This document shows, in pieces, positions 16,231 to 24,626 of a stretch of DNA of 64,000 bases. The position numbers and the translations under genes are program-made. The stretch's first letter is position 1. Every line of letters starts with the position of its first letter. The notes under the pieces were generated by a model, which searched no databases, was not told where the DNA came from, and was given only the letters and a program-made list of their open reading frames with translations. Origin of the DNA: Sphingomonas citricola (GTDB lineage Bacteria > Pseudomonadota > Alphaproteobacteria > Sphingomonadales > Sphingomonadaceae); contig NZ_JAHXZM010000003.1 in assembly GCF_019429535.1 (NCBI RefSeq), forward strand, positions 62,001 to 126,000. The letters run 5' to 3'.

Positions 16231-16746
16231 TTATGCGCCAAAGGTGATTTTGCCGATGGAGATCACGCATCCGAAGAGGGTCGCGACCGTCAGGTAGACG
16301 GATAGCATGAGCATTTTGCCATTATCGGCCATCAGCCGCTCATTCTTGCAAATCATGTCGGAGAGATCGTCGCAGAACTCCTGCATTGCCTGCGCCTGAG
16401 GCTTATGGGTGCGTATGTCGCTGATCCACGCGGACGGAAGACTGCCCGGATAGAACCAGCGTGACGGTCGGGCTGCCAGAACAGCGAAGAGCAGCCCGAT
16501 CAATAGTCCCCCACACCCCACAACCGCTGTGTAACCCAGACCAATCTTAGGCGGGCTGCTAGTCAGGCAAACCGACGCTGCACTGGCAAGGGCCGCCGCT
16601 GCTGCCGCCAAAAGGCCCGACCACACCATCGCTCGCTGATCAGCCGCGATCGCGGCTGATAACTGAGCCTGAAGACGGACCTCGGCCCGGAGCGCTAGCC
16701 ACTCCCAGATGTCGCGATCGTTGGCGTCGAGCGATGCCTGTGTCAT
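16231..16746 (-). CDS. Three-pass membrane protein, candidate superinfection-exclusion or moron gene
   Basis: 171 residues. ATG 16746 follows AGGAG at a good distance. A short N-terminal helix, a hydrophobic hairpin (WSGLLAAAAAALASAASVCL and GCGGLLIGLLFAVLAA), a cytoplasmic region with DLSDMICKNERL and a last hydrophobic helix (MLSVYLTVATLFGCVISI) give a 2+1 topology. It sits between tail genes without being a tail gene, which fits an accessory gene. The layout resembles membrane effectors of some defence systems but no family is assigned. Confidence 0.6.
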   Translation of the reverse strand: MTQASLDANDRDIWEWLALRAEVRLQAQLSAAIAADQRAMVWSGLLAAAAAALASAASVCLTSSPPKIGLGYTAVVGCGGLLIGLLFAVLAARPSRWFYPGSLPSAWISDIRTHKPQAQAMQEFCDDLSDMICKNERLMADNGKMLMLSVYLTVATLFGCVISIGKITFGA

Positions 16747-16848
16747 CCTGCTGCTCCTACACGATTCGGGGGTGCCTGTGTTGCCAGACAAAGATGGGGG
16801 AGGGACCAAAGGCTTCCCCGGTTATCGCGATGGCGGTCGTACCAGCCC

Positions 16849-16895
16849 GCCACCTCCACCACCGCCTCCTCCGCCGCCACCGCCGCCACCGCCTT
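16849..16895 (+). repeat. CCN simple repeat encoding polyproline
   Basis: A run of CCA/CCT/CCG triplets. In the rightward frame it would give 16 consecutive prolines ending in SKR and a TAG at 16904-16906; a frame open from 16709 could encode up to 65 residues. No ribosome-binding site or promoter is evident, so it is reported as a low-complexity tract and not as a gene. Confidence 0.6.
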
Positions 16896-16912
16896 CCAAG
16901 CGCTAGCGTCGC

Positions 16913-16956
16913 GATCTCAGGCGCATGGCGATGAGCCATGCGCCACTCCCGAGATC
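16913..16956 (-). terminator. Long perfect hairpin at the end of the NlpC-like gene
   Basis: GGCGCATGGC and GCCATGCGCC (16920-16944) form a perfect 10-bp stem around GATGA, extended outside by GATCTC/GAGATC. It overlaps the stop codon region of the gene ending at 16955. There is no T-run on either side, so it may slow or process the late transcript rather than end it. Confidence 0.4.
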
Positions 16957-17386
16957 AGCGGGGCGTCACGCGCCACGCGGTGTCGAGCCCAACCTCCTGA
17001 AGAATTGCAGCGCCGACCGCGTGTTCGTGGAAGCCAAGCAGCCGCCCGTTGCTGAGCTTGATGCCGAGCGCACCGAACACGTCGCCGGATGCGCCCATGA
17101 CGATATCGCCGGTGACCGCGGTCGACCACGGGATGCGCTCTAGCCCGAGCGCGTCGAGCGCGGCAGCCAGCGTCTCGTGCCCGCGCGCGCGCAGCGCCTT
17201 CAGCGCCGACTTCGCGCCGCCGTAGCTGCCCGAGGGCGGAAGCTGCACCTGGTACCCCATGCGGCGAAGGTGCGCGGCGGCGAGGCGCGCGCAGTCGCTA
17301 CGCCCCCAGCGGAACGGCCGCCCGATGAACTGGTCGCGGGTGGCGGTCGCGGCCGCGACGCGGCGCACCATCTCGGGCTGGCTCAT
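16955..17386 (-). CDS. Tail-associated NlpC/P60-like protein (DUF6950 type)
   Basis: 143 residues from ATG 17386, overlapping the upstream stop (ATGA). The motif FRWGRSDCARLAAAHLRRMG places a cysteine at the start of a helix as in NlpC/P60 cysteine peptidases; VTGDIVMGASGDVFGALGI and the FHEHAV histidine follow. In lambda-type tails this position holds a peptidoglycan hydrolase used during DNA injection. Catalytic competence is inferred. Confidence 0.75.
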   Translation of the reverse strand: MSQPEMVRRVAAATATRDQFIGRPFRWGRSDCARLAAAHLRRMGYQVQLPPSGSYGGAKSALKALRARGHETLAAALDALGLERIPWSTAVTGDIVMGASGDVFGALGIKLSNGRLLGFHEHAVGAAILQEVGLDTAWRVTPR

Positions 17387-17988
17387 CGCCGCACTCCATC
17401 TGGGCTCGACGTGCCCCAGTAAATCTGCTGCGCGACGTAGGTGACGAACGCGCAACCGAGCTCGCCCGGCCACAGATATTGGTGAAAGCTGTCCGACAGC
17501 CTCGCGCCGTCGTCGGAGAGGAAGAAGTCTTCGAAGATCGACGTCACCTCGTACTCGACCTTACGGCTGTTCGAGGTGAGCGACAGCGTGGCGGTGTCGA
17601 GCAGGCCGTTGAACAAGAGCAGCGGCTGACCGATCACGCGGCCGGTCTGCTGATCGATCGCGCCGAGCCAGAGCAACACCGACGCGCCCTGCATCGCCAC
17701 CGACGCGAGCTGCGCGGCCGCGACGCCGTTGCGCGGGGTGAAAGTCAGCGACAACTGCGGGGCCTCGTTTCCGAGACCATCCGTCAGCGTGTCGATCGCC
17801 GTGAAAGTGCCGACCACCTCGTCTTCGCCGGTGAACCGCTCGAGCACGCCGTCGACGAGAAAATCGACAAAGCCGCTGCCGACGAGCAGCCGCACCGTAC
17901 GGCCGGGCAGCGCCATGCGGATCGCTCCGAAGATCGTCGCGCGATCGGCGGAGAGCGCCGCCTCGAGTGCGGGATCGAGCAGCGACAT
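17383..17988 (-). CDS. Minor tail protein
   Basis: 201 residues, beta-rich. It contains FTGEDEVVGTFTAIDTL and LTFTPRNGVAAAQLAS, then TSNSRKVEYEVTSIFEDFF, a pattern seen in distal tail/baseplate hub proteins that precede the NlpC gene. The role is from position between tape measure and tail tip. Confidence 0.65.
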   Translation of the reverse strand: MSLLDPALEAALSADRATIFGAIRMALPGRTVRLLVGSGFVDFLVDGVLERFTGEDEVVGTFTAIDTLTDGLGNEAPQLSLTFTPRNGVAAAQLASVAMQGASVLLWLGAIDQQTGRVIGQPLLLFNGLLDTATLSLTSNSRKVEYEVTSIFEDFFLSDDGARLSDSFHQYLWPGELGCAFVTYVAQQIYWGTSSPDGVRR

Positions 17989-18594
17989 TCAGGCGATCTC
18001 AGTGATTGTGAAAGTCAGGCCCTGCACGCGCGCAGGGATGATCTTCCACCCGCTCGCATCACCGCTCAGCTTCCCCTCGATCATCGGCACGAAGTCGCAG
18101 ACGTCGCCGTCGAGCGGACTGACCCGCAGCATGGGACCGATCGGGAGCGACATCCTCCCGTCCTCGTCTGCAAGCGTTTCCTGCCGCGCATAGTGGAGAT
18201 AGCGCCGGCCACCGTGCATCAGGGAGAAGAACTGGCGCCGACGAACGACGGATCTGCGGGTAAAACCGCGCATCGCGAGCACCATGCCAGCCTGGTCGAC
18301 GCCATCGACAACGATCGACTGCCTGCTCGATACAAGCGATTTCAGCCCTGGTTGCGGGAACGGGCAGGCGACCGTCTCACCAGTCATCCAGGCATCGAGG
18401 AGGGCGGCCGTCCACAGCCGGCTATCAGGCTCCGGCTTCAGATTGGGTGTCTCAATGGTCAGCGACATGCGCGACCCCATGAAGCCCAGCCATGTTTCAA
18501 CGCCGCCGGTGGGAGGCGTTTGCCAGCCGCCGAACACAACGGGGGCAGGCGTCGCGGCACGTGGCATCGGTGAGGGCGGGAGGTAGATCGTCAC
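17989..18594 (-). CDS. Minor tail protein, distal tail type
   Basis: 201 residues. It follows the tape measure gene directly (starts at 18594, where that gene ends), the usual site of the distal tail protein. The sequence has GGVETWLGFMGSRMSLTIET, a FTRRSVVRRRQFFSLMHGGRRY region and a beta-rich C-terminus. Assignment is from order; no close motif is recognised. Confidence 0.6.
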   Translation of the reverse strand: MTIYLPPSPMPRAATPAPVVFGGWQTPPTGGVETWLGFMGSRMSLTIETPNLKPEPDSRLWTAALLDAWMTGETVACPFPQPGLKSLVSSRQSIVVDGVDQAGMVLAMRGFTRRSVVRRRQFFSLMHGGRRYLHYARQETLADEDGRMSLPIGPMLRVSPLDGDVCDFVPMIEGKLSGDASGWKIIPARVQGLTFTITEIA

Positions 18595-21185
18595 TAGCGG
18601 CGCCCCAGCTTTCTACGGCTTGCTCTCCGCATCTGATCTCGCCCGAGTTCAGCGCCGCCCGCGGCGATGCCTGGCGCGTGAACACCGATGCGCTGATCGG
18701 CCGTGTCGGAGATTGTCGCAGTTAGCATCTCGCTGTTGAGACCGACATCAACGCGGACGCGGCGCGGGCCAGCGTCGTTGGCTGCCATCATGCCGCGAGT
18801 CATTGCCGCCGACTTCACCTGCGACCCACGCGGCAGCCGGATCAGCTCCTGTCCAAATTCTCCAACCTTTGCCCAGCCGCCAGGCGCGTATTCGGTCCCG
18901 GTCGCAAAGCCAGGCGGCATCGTAATGCCAGCCGGCACATCATATTGAGCCATGCGCAAAGCTTCCGCGCTGGTGCCACCGGTCGCGCTGCCCGCCAGCC
19001 CGAGCAGCTTCAGCAGACCGCCACCGCCACCCGACTGTCCTACGGTCCACTTCGCAAGCAGCTCCGACAGCACGCGCAGGCCGTTCTGCCGGAACAGGTC
19101 CCAGATCGACCGGGTGCCGCCGCTCATCGCGTTCAGGTAGAAGTCTGCGACCGATCGGTAGCTCTCCATCCCGCGCTCGCGGTTCTCATTCCACAGGTCG
19201 ACCTGCTGCTCTTTCTCGCGCTGCCCGCGGTCGAGCAGATCCTTCAGCGGGTCGTCACCGCCAAACATCGCAGTGCTGGCCTGCACCAGCTCTTTGCCGC
19301 GCCGATCACGCTCCTGCTGCGCAGCGGTGAGCCGATAGCCGAGAGCCTCGCCCTGGGTCAGCATGCCGGCCTGCTCGGCCTTCGCGATCGTCAGCAGCGT
19401 TTGCGCGTACGCGTCACCCGCGGCACGCGCGGGGTCGAGCAGCTTGATCAGCCCGTCAACGTCGCTCTGCAGCTCGCGGTGCGCGGCTGCCGCGTCGCGC
19501 ACATCCTTGGCCATGTCCTTGTCGGCTTGCCTCTGCCCCGACGTGCGCGCCCATTCGATATGCCAGTGCCCGCGTTCGGTGATGATCTTGGTAAGGCGGA
19601 CGCCCTCGGCCTCGAATGCCGACTTGATCTTGGCGACCGTGACGCCGGCCGACATCTGGATGTCCAGCGCGTTACCGCGGTTGTGCGCGCTGGATCCCGG
19701 CTTGGCGACGGGGTTGTCGGACGGCTTACCGGCTGCAACCCAAGCGTTATACAGTTGCCGCTGGCGCTCGACGCTGCGGTCGGCGCTGTTGACGGTGAGG
19801 CCCGCGGCGCGCGCGATCGCCGATGCCTGCGCCGAGGTGACCTCGCGACCATATTCGTTAACGGACTTGTTGAGCGAACGCTGTGCTGCCTCCGCCTTCT
19901 GGATGCGCTCGATCTCCTTGTCGCGGATGGAAATAAGCTCGCGCAGCCGGGCGCTGAGCTTCTGCTCGTTTCCCGCATACTTCTCCATCGCGTCAGCCCG
20001 CGCGCGCTCATATTGCGCGTTGACGATGCCCGTCGGCGTAGAGCGTGCGTCGATCTTCATGCCGACGAGCCGCGCAACGCCAAGGTCGAATCCCTTCTGC
20101 AAGCGGTCGAGATCGCCCTGGTTCTTCGTCAGCAACGCCTCGAGCCCAGCCGCACGGTTGCTGGACACGACGGCTGACAACGACGCGTTCTCGCCGCGCT
20201 GCCCCGGTGCACCCGCGCGCTGGCGGTCGATCCGCTCCTGCGCGACAGCCTGCTCGAGAAGCGCCTGTGTCTGCTGCCGCGTCGCGATCGCGGCGTCGAG
20301 CATGATCTTGATATTAGCGACGTCGATCGCCTGCTTGCGCTCAGCCGTGCGGATAGCGGTGCCCTGCGCGTCTGCGAGGTCCAGCACGGCCTTGCGGTGT
20401 TCGTCGGCCGCTTCGCGCGCGGCCTTCTCGGCCTCGCTTTCCTCCCACAGCTTGGACACGAACGGCGCCAGCGCCAGCACGGCGATCTGAAGGCCCAGAC
20501 CCCAGCCGGTCATGAAGAAGCGCGCGACGGCGCCGGCACGATTCTCGATATTCTGGAACTGCCCGGCGAGCTGTCCGCCCTGGACGATGAAGGCGAGCAC
20601 CGGATTCTGCCCCATGCTGACCTGCGTGAAGAAGTCCTGTAGCTGGTACGAAGCTCCGGCCATCGCCTGACCCATCGCCCCCGACTTCTGCGACACACGC
20701 TGGTGCTGATCAGCGACGGCGTCCAGCGCGGCTTGTTCGTGGCGCAGCTTGGCGACGTAATCATCGAGCGAGAGCGCGCCCGCATTGACCAGTCCGCGCG
20801 CCTCACCGATCTCGCGGTTGAAGCGCTGCTGTGCGGCATAGACCGGATCAATGGCGGCACGCAGCGCGTCGGCGCGTCTCTCCATCTGGGCGAACGCGGC
20901 CTCGAAGATCGCGCCTGATGCCGCGGCATCCTTTCGGACACCCTCGGTTATGCCGGCGTACATGTCGAGCTTGCCGGGGTTCAGGCCCGGCATCAGCGCG
21001 GCGAGCTTGTCGGCCTGCCTGTTCGCGCGCGCGACTGCGGCTTCCGCTTCCTGTCCGGCGCGCGCGGCAGACTTGGCGACGCGATTGAACGCTGCATCAC
21101 CGGACGTGCCAATCTCACCCAGATCAGCGACGATCTGCGCCTTGCCTTCAGTGCCGAACCGGATTGCGACCTTACGATCCGCCAT
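18594..21185 (-). CDS. Tape measure protein with embedded M15-like peptidase
   Basis: 863 residues. Long helical stretches rich in Ala, Gln and Arg span most of the length, with a hydrophobic segment (about 223-245). Residues 460-545 form a D-Ala-D-Ala carboxypeptidase (M15)-like domain: SSAHNRGNALDIQ gives the SxHxxGxAxD zinc motif (His501, Asp508) and GHWHIEW the HxH motif (540-542). Tape measure proteins set tail length and are ejected first, so the domain may open peptidoglycan during DNA entry. The chaperone frame runs into its start. Confidence 0.9.
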   Translation of the reverse strand: MADRKVAIRFGTEGKAQIVADLGEIGTSGDAAFNRVAKSAARAGQEAEAAVARANRQADKLAALMPGLNPGKLDMYAGITEGVRKDAAASGAIFEAAFAQMERRADALRAAIDPVYAAQQRFNREIGEARGLVNAGALSLDDYVAKLRHEQAALDAVADQHQRVSQKSGAMGQAMAGASYQLQDFFTQVSMGQNPVLAFIVQGGQLAGQFQNIENRAGAVARFFMTGWGLGLQIAVLALAPFVSKLWEESEAEKAAREAADEHRKAVLDLADAQGTAIRTAERKQAIDVANIKIMLDAAIATRQQTQALLEQAVAQERIDRQRAGAPGQRGENASLSAVVSSNRAAGLEALLTKNQGDLDRLQKGFDLGVARLVGMKIDARSTPTGIVNAQYERARADAMEKYAGNEQKLSARLRELISIRDKEIERIQKAEAAQRSLNKSVNEYGREVTSAQASAIARAAGLTVNSADRSVERQRQLYNAWVAAGKPSDNPVAKPGSSAHNRGNALDIQMSAGVTVAKIKSAFEAEGVRLTKIITERGHWHIEWARTSGQRQADKDMAKDVRDAAAAHRELQSDVDGLIKLLDPARAAGDAYAQTLLTIAKAEQAGMLTQGEALGYRLTAAQQERDRRGKELVQASTAMFGGDDPLKDLLDRGQREKEQQVDLWNENRERGMESYRSVADFYLNAMSGGTRSIWDLFRQNGLRVLSELLAKWTVGQSGGGGGLLKLLGLAGSATGGTSAEALRMAQYDVPAGITMPPGFATGTEYAPGGWAKVGEFGQELIRLPRGSQVKSAAMTRGMMAANDAGPRRVRVDVGLNSEMLTATISDTADQRIGVHAPGIAAGGAELGRDQMRRASRRKLGRR

Positions 21186-21956
21186 CGCCGCCCTCCTGGT
21201 CGCTCGGTGCCTGATCGGTCAGGTTGCTGATAATGGCGGCTTCAACGTGAGGCAGCGCTTGGGAGAGCAGGTCGAGATCAACGCCGCGCGCGGCGCCGAC
21301 CTGCATGATCGCACCAAAGTCGAGCGCGAAGGGGCCGAACTGCGCCATGCGCAGCTGGTGAGAGCAATCGGTCAGGACTCGCCAGACGTCTTCCTCTTCG
21401 ACCGACCGCGCTTCGTGGATCCGATAGGGGCATTCGTTGCACGGGCCGCGCTCGCCGCCGCACGAGAGGTTGCAGTAGTCCGCACCTTCCGCGCCTTCGT
21501 TCCAGTGCCACGCGGCGAGCGCGGCGAGCCTTTTCCCGGCGCTTTGCGCTCCCGCTCGCGCTGCCAGAACGGGCGAACATACGCCTCGTCGAAGGCGTCG
21601 AAGGTGATGGCGTCGCTGAGCGCGGCGTCGAGGTTTTCGGGCGTAAAGGGCAGGTCATCGAACACCGGCTCGCCGTCTTCCAGCACCGGCTCGCCTTCAT
21701 TGTCGAATCGCTGCGTCGCGACACCGCGCCAGTCACGCGCGCCGGCGATGATCAATGCGTGACTGACCGCGGTCCCCATGTCGTCGAGCAAGTCGATGGT
21801 CGAGCGATCGCTATCTTCAGGCTCAGCCTGCGACACCGCACGCGCCGCATGCCGCGCGCGCAGGACGGCCGCGCGGTCGATCGGTGCGAACAGCACCTCG
21901 GCGCCGAGCACGGGCGTCCACTCCGGCTCGGTCGGCTTGGTCGAGATGATCAGCAT
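21172..21956 (-). CDS. Tail assembly chaperone GT, made by -1 frameshift
   Basis: A G_GGA_AAA heptamer at 21537-21531 lies at codons 141-142 of the gene starting at ATG 21956. A -1 slip gives a 261-residue product. The shifted part (about 119 residues) is protein-like: WHWNEGAEGADYCNLSC, a four-cysteine set (YCNLSC...CNEC), then MAQFGPFALDFGAIMQVG, stopping at TAA 21174-21172, inside the tape measure gene. The unshifted frame after the site is Arg/Ser/Lys-rich and looks out of frame. In long-tailed phages such fused chaperones coat the tape measure protein. Confidence 0.8.
21372..21956 (-). CDS. Tail assembly chaperone G (unshifted product)
   Basis: 194 residues from ATG 21956, overlapping the tail tube stop (ATGA). 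The first 142 residues (MLIISTKPTEPEWTPVLG and FDDLPFTPENLDAALSDAIT) are the conserved part, shared with the frameshifted form. Its position between the tail tube and tape measure genes is the standard chaperone position. The last 52 residues are low-complexity and basic. Confidence 0.75.
   Translation of the reverse strand: MLIISTKPTEPEWTPVLGAEVLFAPIDRAAVLRARHAARAVSQAEPEDSDRSTIDLLDDMGTAVSHALIIAGARDWRGVATQRFDNEGEPVLEDGEPVFDDLPFTPENLDAALSDAITFDAFDEAYVRPFWQRERERKAPGKGSPRSPRGTGTKARKVRTTATSRAAASAARATNAPIGSTKRGRSKRKTSGES
21531..21537 (-). promoter_or_regulatory. Slippery heptamer G_GGA_AAA for programmed -1 frameshift
   Basis: Read on the minus strand as GGGAAAA with zero-frame codons GGA AAA, it has the X_XXY_YYZ form and differs from the lambda G/T site GGGAAAG only in its last base. 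It lies exactly where the coding signal moves from one frame to the other. Confidence 0.8.
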
Positions 21957-22894
21957 CAGTGCGCCGCGACCGCGTTCACCAGCGTGGCGACGAACATCGC
22001 GCCTGCGCCGGTCGCGCCCTGGAAGTTGAAGTCCTGCTGCACGCCGCCCGGCCCCGTGATCGGCCGCTTCACCTTCGGCAGGAACGCGCGCGCGATGACG
22101 ATCTTGAGGCTGTACGCGCCCGCGGTCCACGCGAACTCGAGTGACACCGGGGTCTTTGCTGTCGCCTTGTTGAACAGGGCATTGTCGCTGAACTTGGCGG
22201 TCAGCGACCCGTTCGCCATCGGCATGCCGGGATCGGCGTCGGCGATCTCGCCGTCGGGGCGGATCGTCTCGATCTTCTCCAGCGCATTGCTGAAACTGAT
22301 GTCGGCCGACACGATCTCACCGACCTGCACGCCGTCGATCCGAATGGCGCCGGTCGCCGCGGCAAAGCGGGTGGTCGGTTGCACGGTTGCCGTGCCGCCG
22401 TTCGACGCCGAGGCTGGCGCGGTTTCGCCCTTTGCGATCAGCCCGATCGTGGCGCTGGTGTTGCCCGAGCGCTGCATCGCGATGCGCAACGTGTTCGCCC
22501 GCACGCCGTAGCTGGTCTGGAAGCTCGGGACGGACGGGTGCCCGATCTCGATCGAGCCCGAGGGCAGCGGGTCCGCGCCGCTGGAGAAGACGTGCTGGTA
22601 GACATTGGCCGAGACCGTGCTGTCGACCGCAGTGCCGAGCAGCAGCCGCAGCCAGTAACCGAGGTTGTTGGCGTCGAGCGGCACGACGACGTCGCCGTCG
22701 TTGGTCACGACATCATAGGTCGGGTCCGCCGGCGCGCGGCCGAGCCCCAGCAAGTCGCTGTCGATCAGCGGCTGTTCGGCACCGAGCTGCGACGAGATGA
22801 AGGGCAGCTTGAGGAAGCCGCTGCCTGGCGGGGTGCCGTAGGTGGTCTCGATGCTGGCGAGCATCTGCGCCGTAGCGCCGCGTGCGCGTCCCAT
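21956..22894 (-). CDS. Major tail tube protein
   Basis: 312 residues. It starts MGRARGATAQMLASIETTYG with FLKLPFISSQLGAEQ, then GDVVVPLDANNLGYWLRLLLG and a beta-rich body with a repeated FSNALEKIETIRPDG-type pattern, ending with a Gly-rich stretch. This resembles phage tail tube proteins of the TTP type. It precedes the chaperone gene, as is usual. Confidence 0.8.
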   Translation of the reverse strand: MGRARGATAQMLASIETTYGTPPGSGFLKLPFISSQLGAEQPLIDSDLLGLGRAPADPTYDVVTNDGDVVVPLDANNLGYWLRLLLGTAVDSTVSANVYQHVFSSGADPLPSGSIEIGHPSVPSFQTSYGVRANTLRIAMQRSGNTSATIGLIAKGETAPASASNGGTATVQPTTRFAAATGAIRIDGVQVGEIVSADISFSNALEKIETIRPDGEIADADPGMPMANGSLTAKFSDNALFNKATAKTPVSLEFAWTAGAYSLKIVIARAFLPKVKRPITGPGGVQQDFNFQGATGAGAMFVATLVNAVAAH

Positions 22895-22911
22895 AGGTCA
22901 GGTCTCCAGGG

Positions 22912-23370
22912 TCAGGCGAGGGGGCCGCTCGTCGAATACGAGGCGGTAAGGGTGAGGGTGGTGACGCGCTCGGGCTTGCCGATGATGTCGCCGTCTGTGG
23001 TGTAGCTCGCGAGGTCGTCGGTTTCCGGCGCCGAAGTGTCGAGCCAGTCGATCAGCCCACGAAGCGTGCGATCAGCCTCGATCTGCTCGCCGATGCCGAC
23101 CAGCATGGTGTCGAGCGCTTCCTCGCGCGTGATGCCGCCCGAGCGGAAACCGTAGACCTCGACTGGGATCTCGTGATCGTACCAATAGGTCAGCGGGCTC
23201 AGCGTCGTCTCGGTCAGCGTCGGAACCCCCGCGCGAACGATGACGCGACCCGCTGCCGGCACGTCCGACGGTGCCATGTCCTTGCCGTCGAGCCCAAGCA
23301 CCTCTGCGCCGGGCACCGCGATCGTCATCAACTGCTTGACCGCGTTCAGCACATCGAGTCGCCTGCTCAT
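22912..23370 (-). CDS. Tail terminator-like protein
   Basis: 152 residues from ATG 23370, which overlaps the upstream stop (ATGA); a longer frame is not protein-like. It contains MSRRLDVLNAVKQLMTIAVP at the start and a beta-rich end (RVTTLTLTASYSTSGPLA), with a TLTETTLSPLTYWYDHEIPV strand. Its position between the neck gene and the tail tube gene matches lambda gpU. Confidence 0.7.
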   Translation of the reverse strand: MSRRLDVLNAVKQLMTIAVPGAEVLGLDGKDMAPSDVPAAGRVIVRAGVPTLTETTLSPLTYWYDHEIPVEVYGFRSGGITREEALDTMLVGIGEQIEADRTLRGLIDWLDTSAPETDDLASYTTDGDIIGKPERVTTLTLTASYSTSGPLA

Positions 23371-24059
23371 ATTCGCTGCAACTCCTCGCCAAATGCGCTG
23401 TCGAAGCGGTTGGTCCAGCGCTGCGCGGGGCCGTCGAGGTCGAGCAGCTTCGGCAAGCGCGCCTGCCGGGTGAGCGTGAACATCAGCGTGAGCTTCGACA
23501 CGCGACCACGCGCGCGCCGACCGGGCGTGTTCGGACGGACACCCCGCGAGCGGCCAGCGATCAGGTCCATGAACGCGAGCAGGTTGCCGTTTCGACCAGG
23601 GCGGATGACGAAGTCGGTGTTGAACCGGCTCTCGCACTCCTCCGGCGTGATCGCTCCGGCGGCATAGCGCTGGTAGCGCGGTCGCCCGCCCGTCGTGCCG
23701 ATGCGCGGACCGCTCCGGCTGCGCGCGCGGGGCACGTTGTCGGTGGGGATCCAGAGGTAGCGCGCACCGGCGACCGGACGGATGGTGGCGCCAGCGACGA
23801 AGCCAGCGATGATGGTCGGCGCGCGGCTCCAGATGAAGCCGCCGGGATTGATGCTGTTCTTCTCGCCGTCAGGATAGGCGCGGCCGGTCCAGGTGTTCGC
23901 CAGCCGCGTGCCGAGTCCCGCTGAGACAATCTGCTGCCGGAGCTCGTCGCGCGTCGGGATCAGCGAGGCGCGCATGGCGCGGGTGGCAGCCTTGGCGATG
24001 CCGCCCTCGATCTCGTCGGCCAGCTTGCCGAATGACGGCAACCCGACGTCGACGCGCAT
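23367..24059 (-). CDS. Minor tail/neck protein (DUF6441-like)
   Basis: 230 residues. An N-terminal helix (RVDVGLPSFGKLADEIEGGI) is followed by ANTWTGRAYP, repeated YLWIPTDNVP-type strands and an Arg-rich C-terminus. The position matches lambda gpZ, between the head-completion proteins and the terminator. The family name is a tentative resemblance. Confidence 0.6.
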   Translation of the reverse strand: MRVDVGLPSFGKLADEIEGGIAKAATRAMRASLIPTRDELRQQIVSAGLGTRLANTWTGRAYPDGEKNSINPGGFIWSRAPTIIAGFVAGATIRPVAGARYLWIPTDNVPRARSRSGPRIGTTGGRPRYQRYAAGAITPEECESRFNTDFVIRPGRNGNLLAFMDLIAGRSRGVRPNTPGRRARGRVSKLTLMFTLTRQARLPKLLDLDGPAQRWTNRFDSAFGEELQRI

Positions 24060-24064
24060 GGCGG

Positions 24065-24256
24065 TTACTCCGCTGCCGGGGCAGGGGGCGTCGGCGCGAC
24101 CTCACCCTTAACGGGCGGCTCGGCGAGCACGTCCTGCTCGCGCAGACGCTTCTCCTCGGCGTCGCTGACGCTGATCGGGTTGTCGTGCGGGTGTTGCACG
24201 CTCTGCGTGTCGCCGGACCTCACGATTGTCGGCCCAAACAGATAGACGTCCTTCAT
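24065..24256 (-). CDS. Small head-region protein
   Basis: 63 residues from ATG 24256 (AAGGAG upstream). It starts MKDVYLFGPTIVRSGDTQS and ends with a Pro/Ala-rich tail. The opening resembles that of the 96-residue protein at 24974-25264, so the two may be related. Function unknown. Confidence 0.6.
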   Translation of the reverse strand: MKDVYLFGPTIVRSGDTQSVQHPHDNPISVSDAEEKRLREQDVLAEPPVKGEVAPTPPAPAAE

Positions 24257-24270
24257 GGCGCGCTCCTTCG

Positions 24271-24624
24271 TCATTCGTCGAGCGGCTCGGTGCCGCAGAA
24301 CCAGGTGAGCCCCTCGACGTCGCCGCGCGGGTCGCCGCTGATGCGAAGGACCGGGTCGCCGCCGACAAGCTGACCGTCAGCGATGCTGCCGCCGATCGCG
24401 ACGATCTCGCCCGGCCTGATGCGGGGCGCGTCCGAGCGGCGGATCTCCAGCACCGTGCCGCGCATGCGGGTACGCTGACCGCCGCCATACGAGGCGTCGT
24501 CTTCCAGGCTGGAAATGATGACGCGGATAGCGACGGGCTCGCCGTAATCGGGCTGGTAGACCGCCGCCGCGGTGCCGGGCGCGTTGAATAGCGCGTCCAG
24601 CGCCGCGGCGAACGGGTCCGACAT
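24271..24624 (-). CDS. Head-tail completion protein (gpFII-like)
   Basis: 117 residues. MSDPFAAALDALFNAPGTAA, then YGEPVAIRVIISSLED and a beta-rich body with RGTVLEIRRSD, a pattern of the small head-tail joining (gpFII) family. Its place after the decoration-type gene supports this. Confidence 0.65.
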   Translation of the reverse strand: MSDPFAAALDALFNAPGTAAAVYQPDYGEPVAIRVIISSLEDDASYGGGQRTRMRGTVLEIRRSDAPRIRPGEIVAIGGSIADGQLVGGDPVLRISGDPRGDVEGLTWFCGTEPLDE

Positions 24625-24626
24625 GA

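Noticed and set aside
16709-16906. Polyproline ORF as a gene
   Set aside because: No ribosome-binding site; a CCN simple repeat explains it.
21278-21736. 152-residue ORF in the +1 frame over the chaperone region
   Set aside because: Arg/Ser-rich composition of an out-of-frame translation; the -1 frame is the protein-like one.
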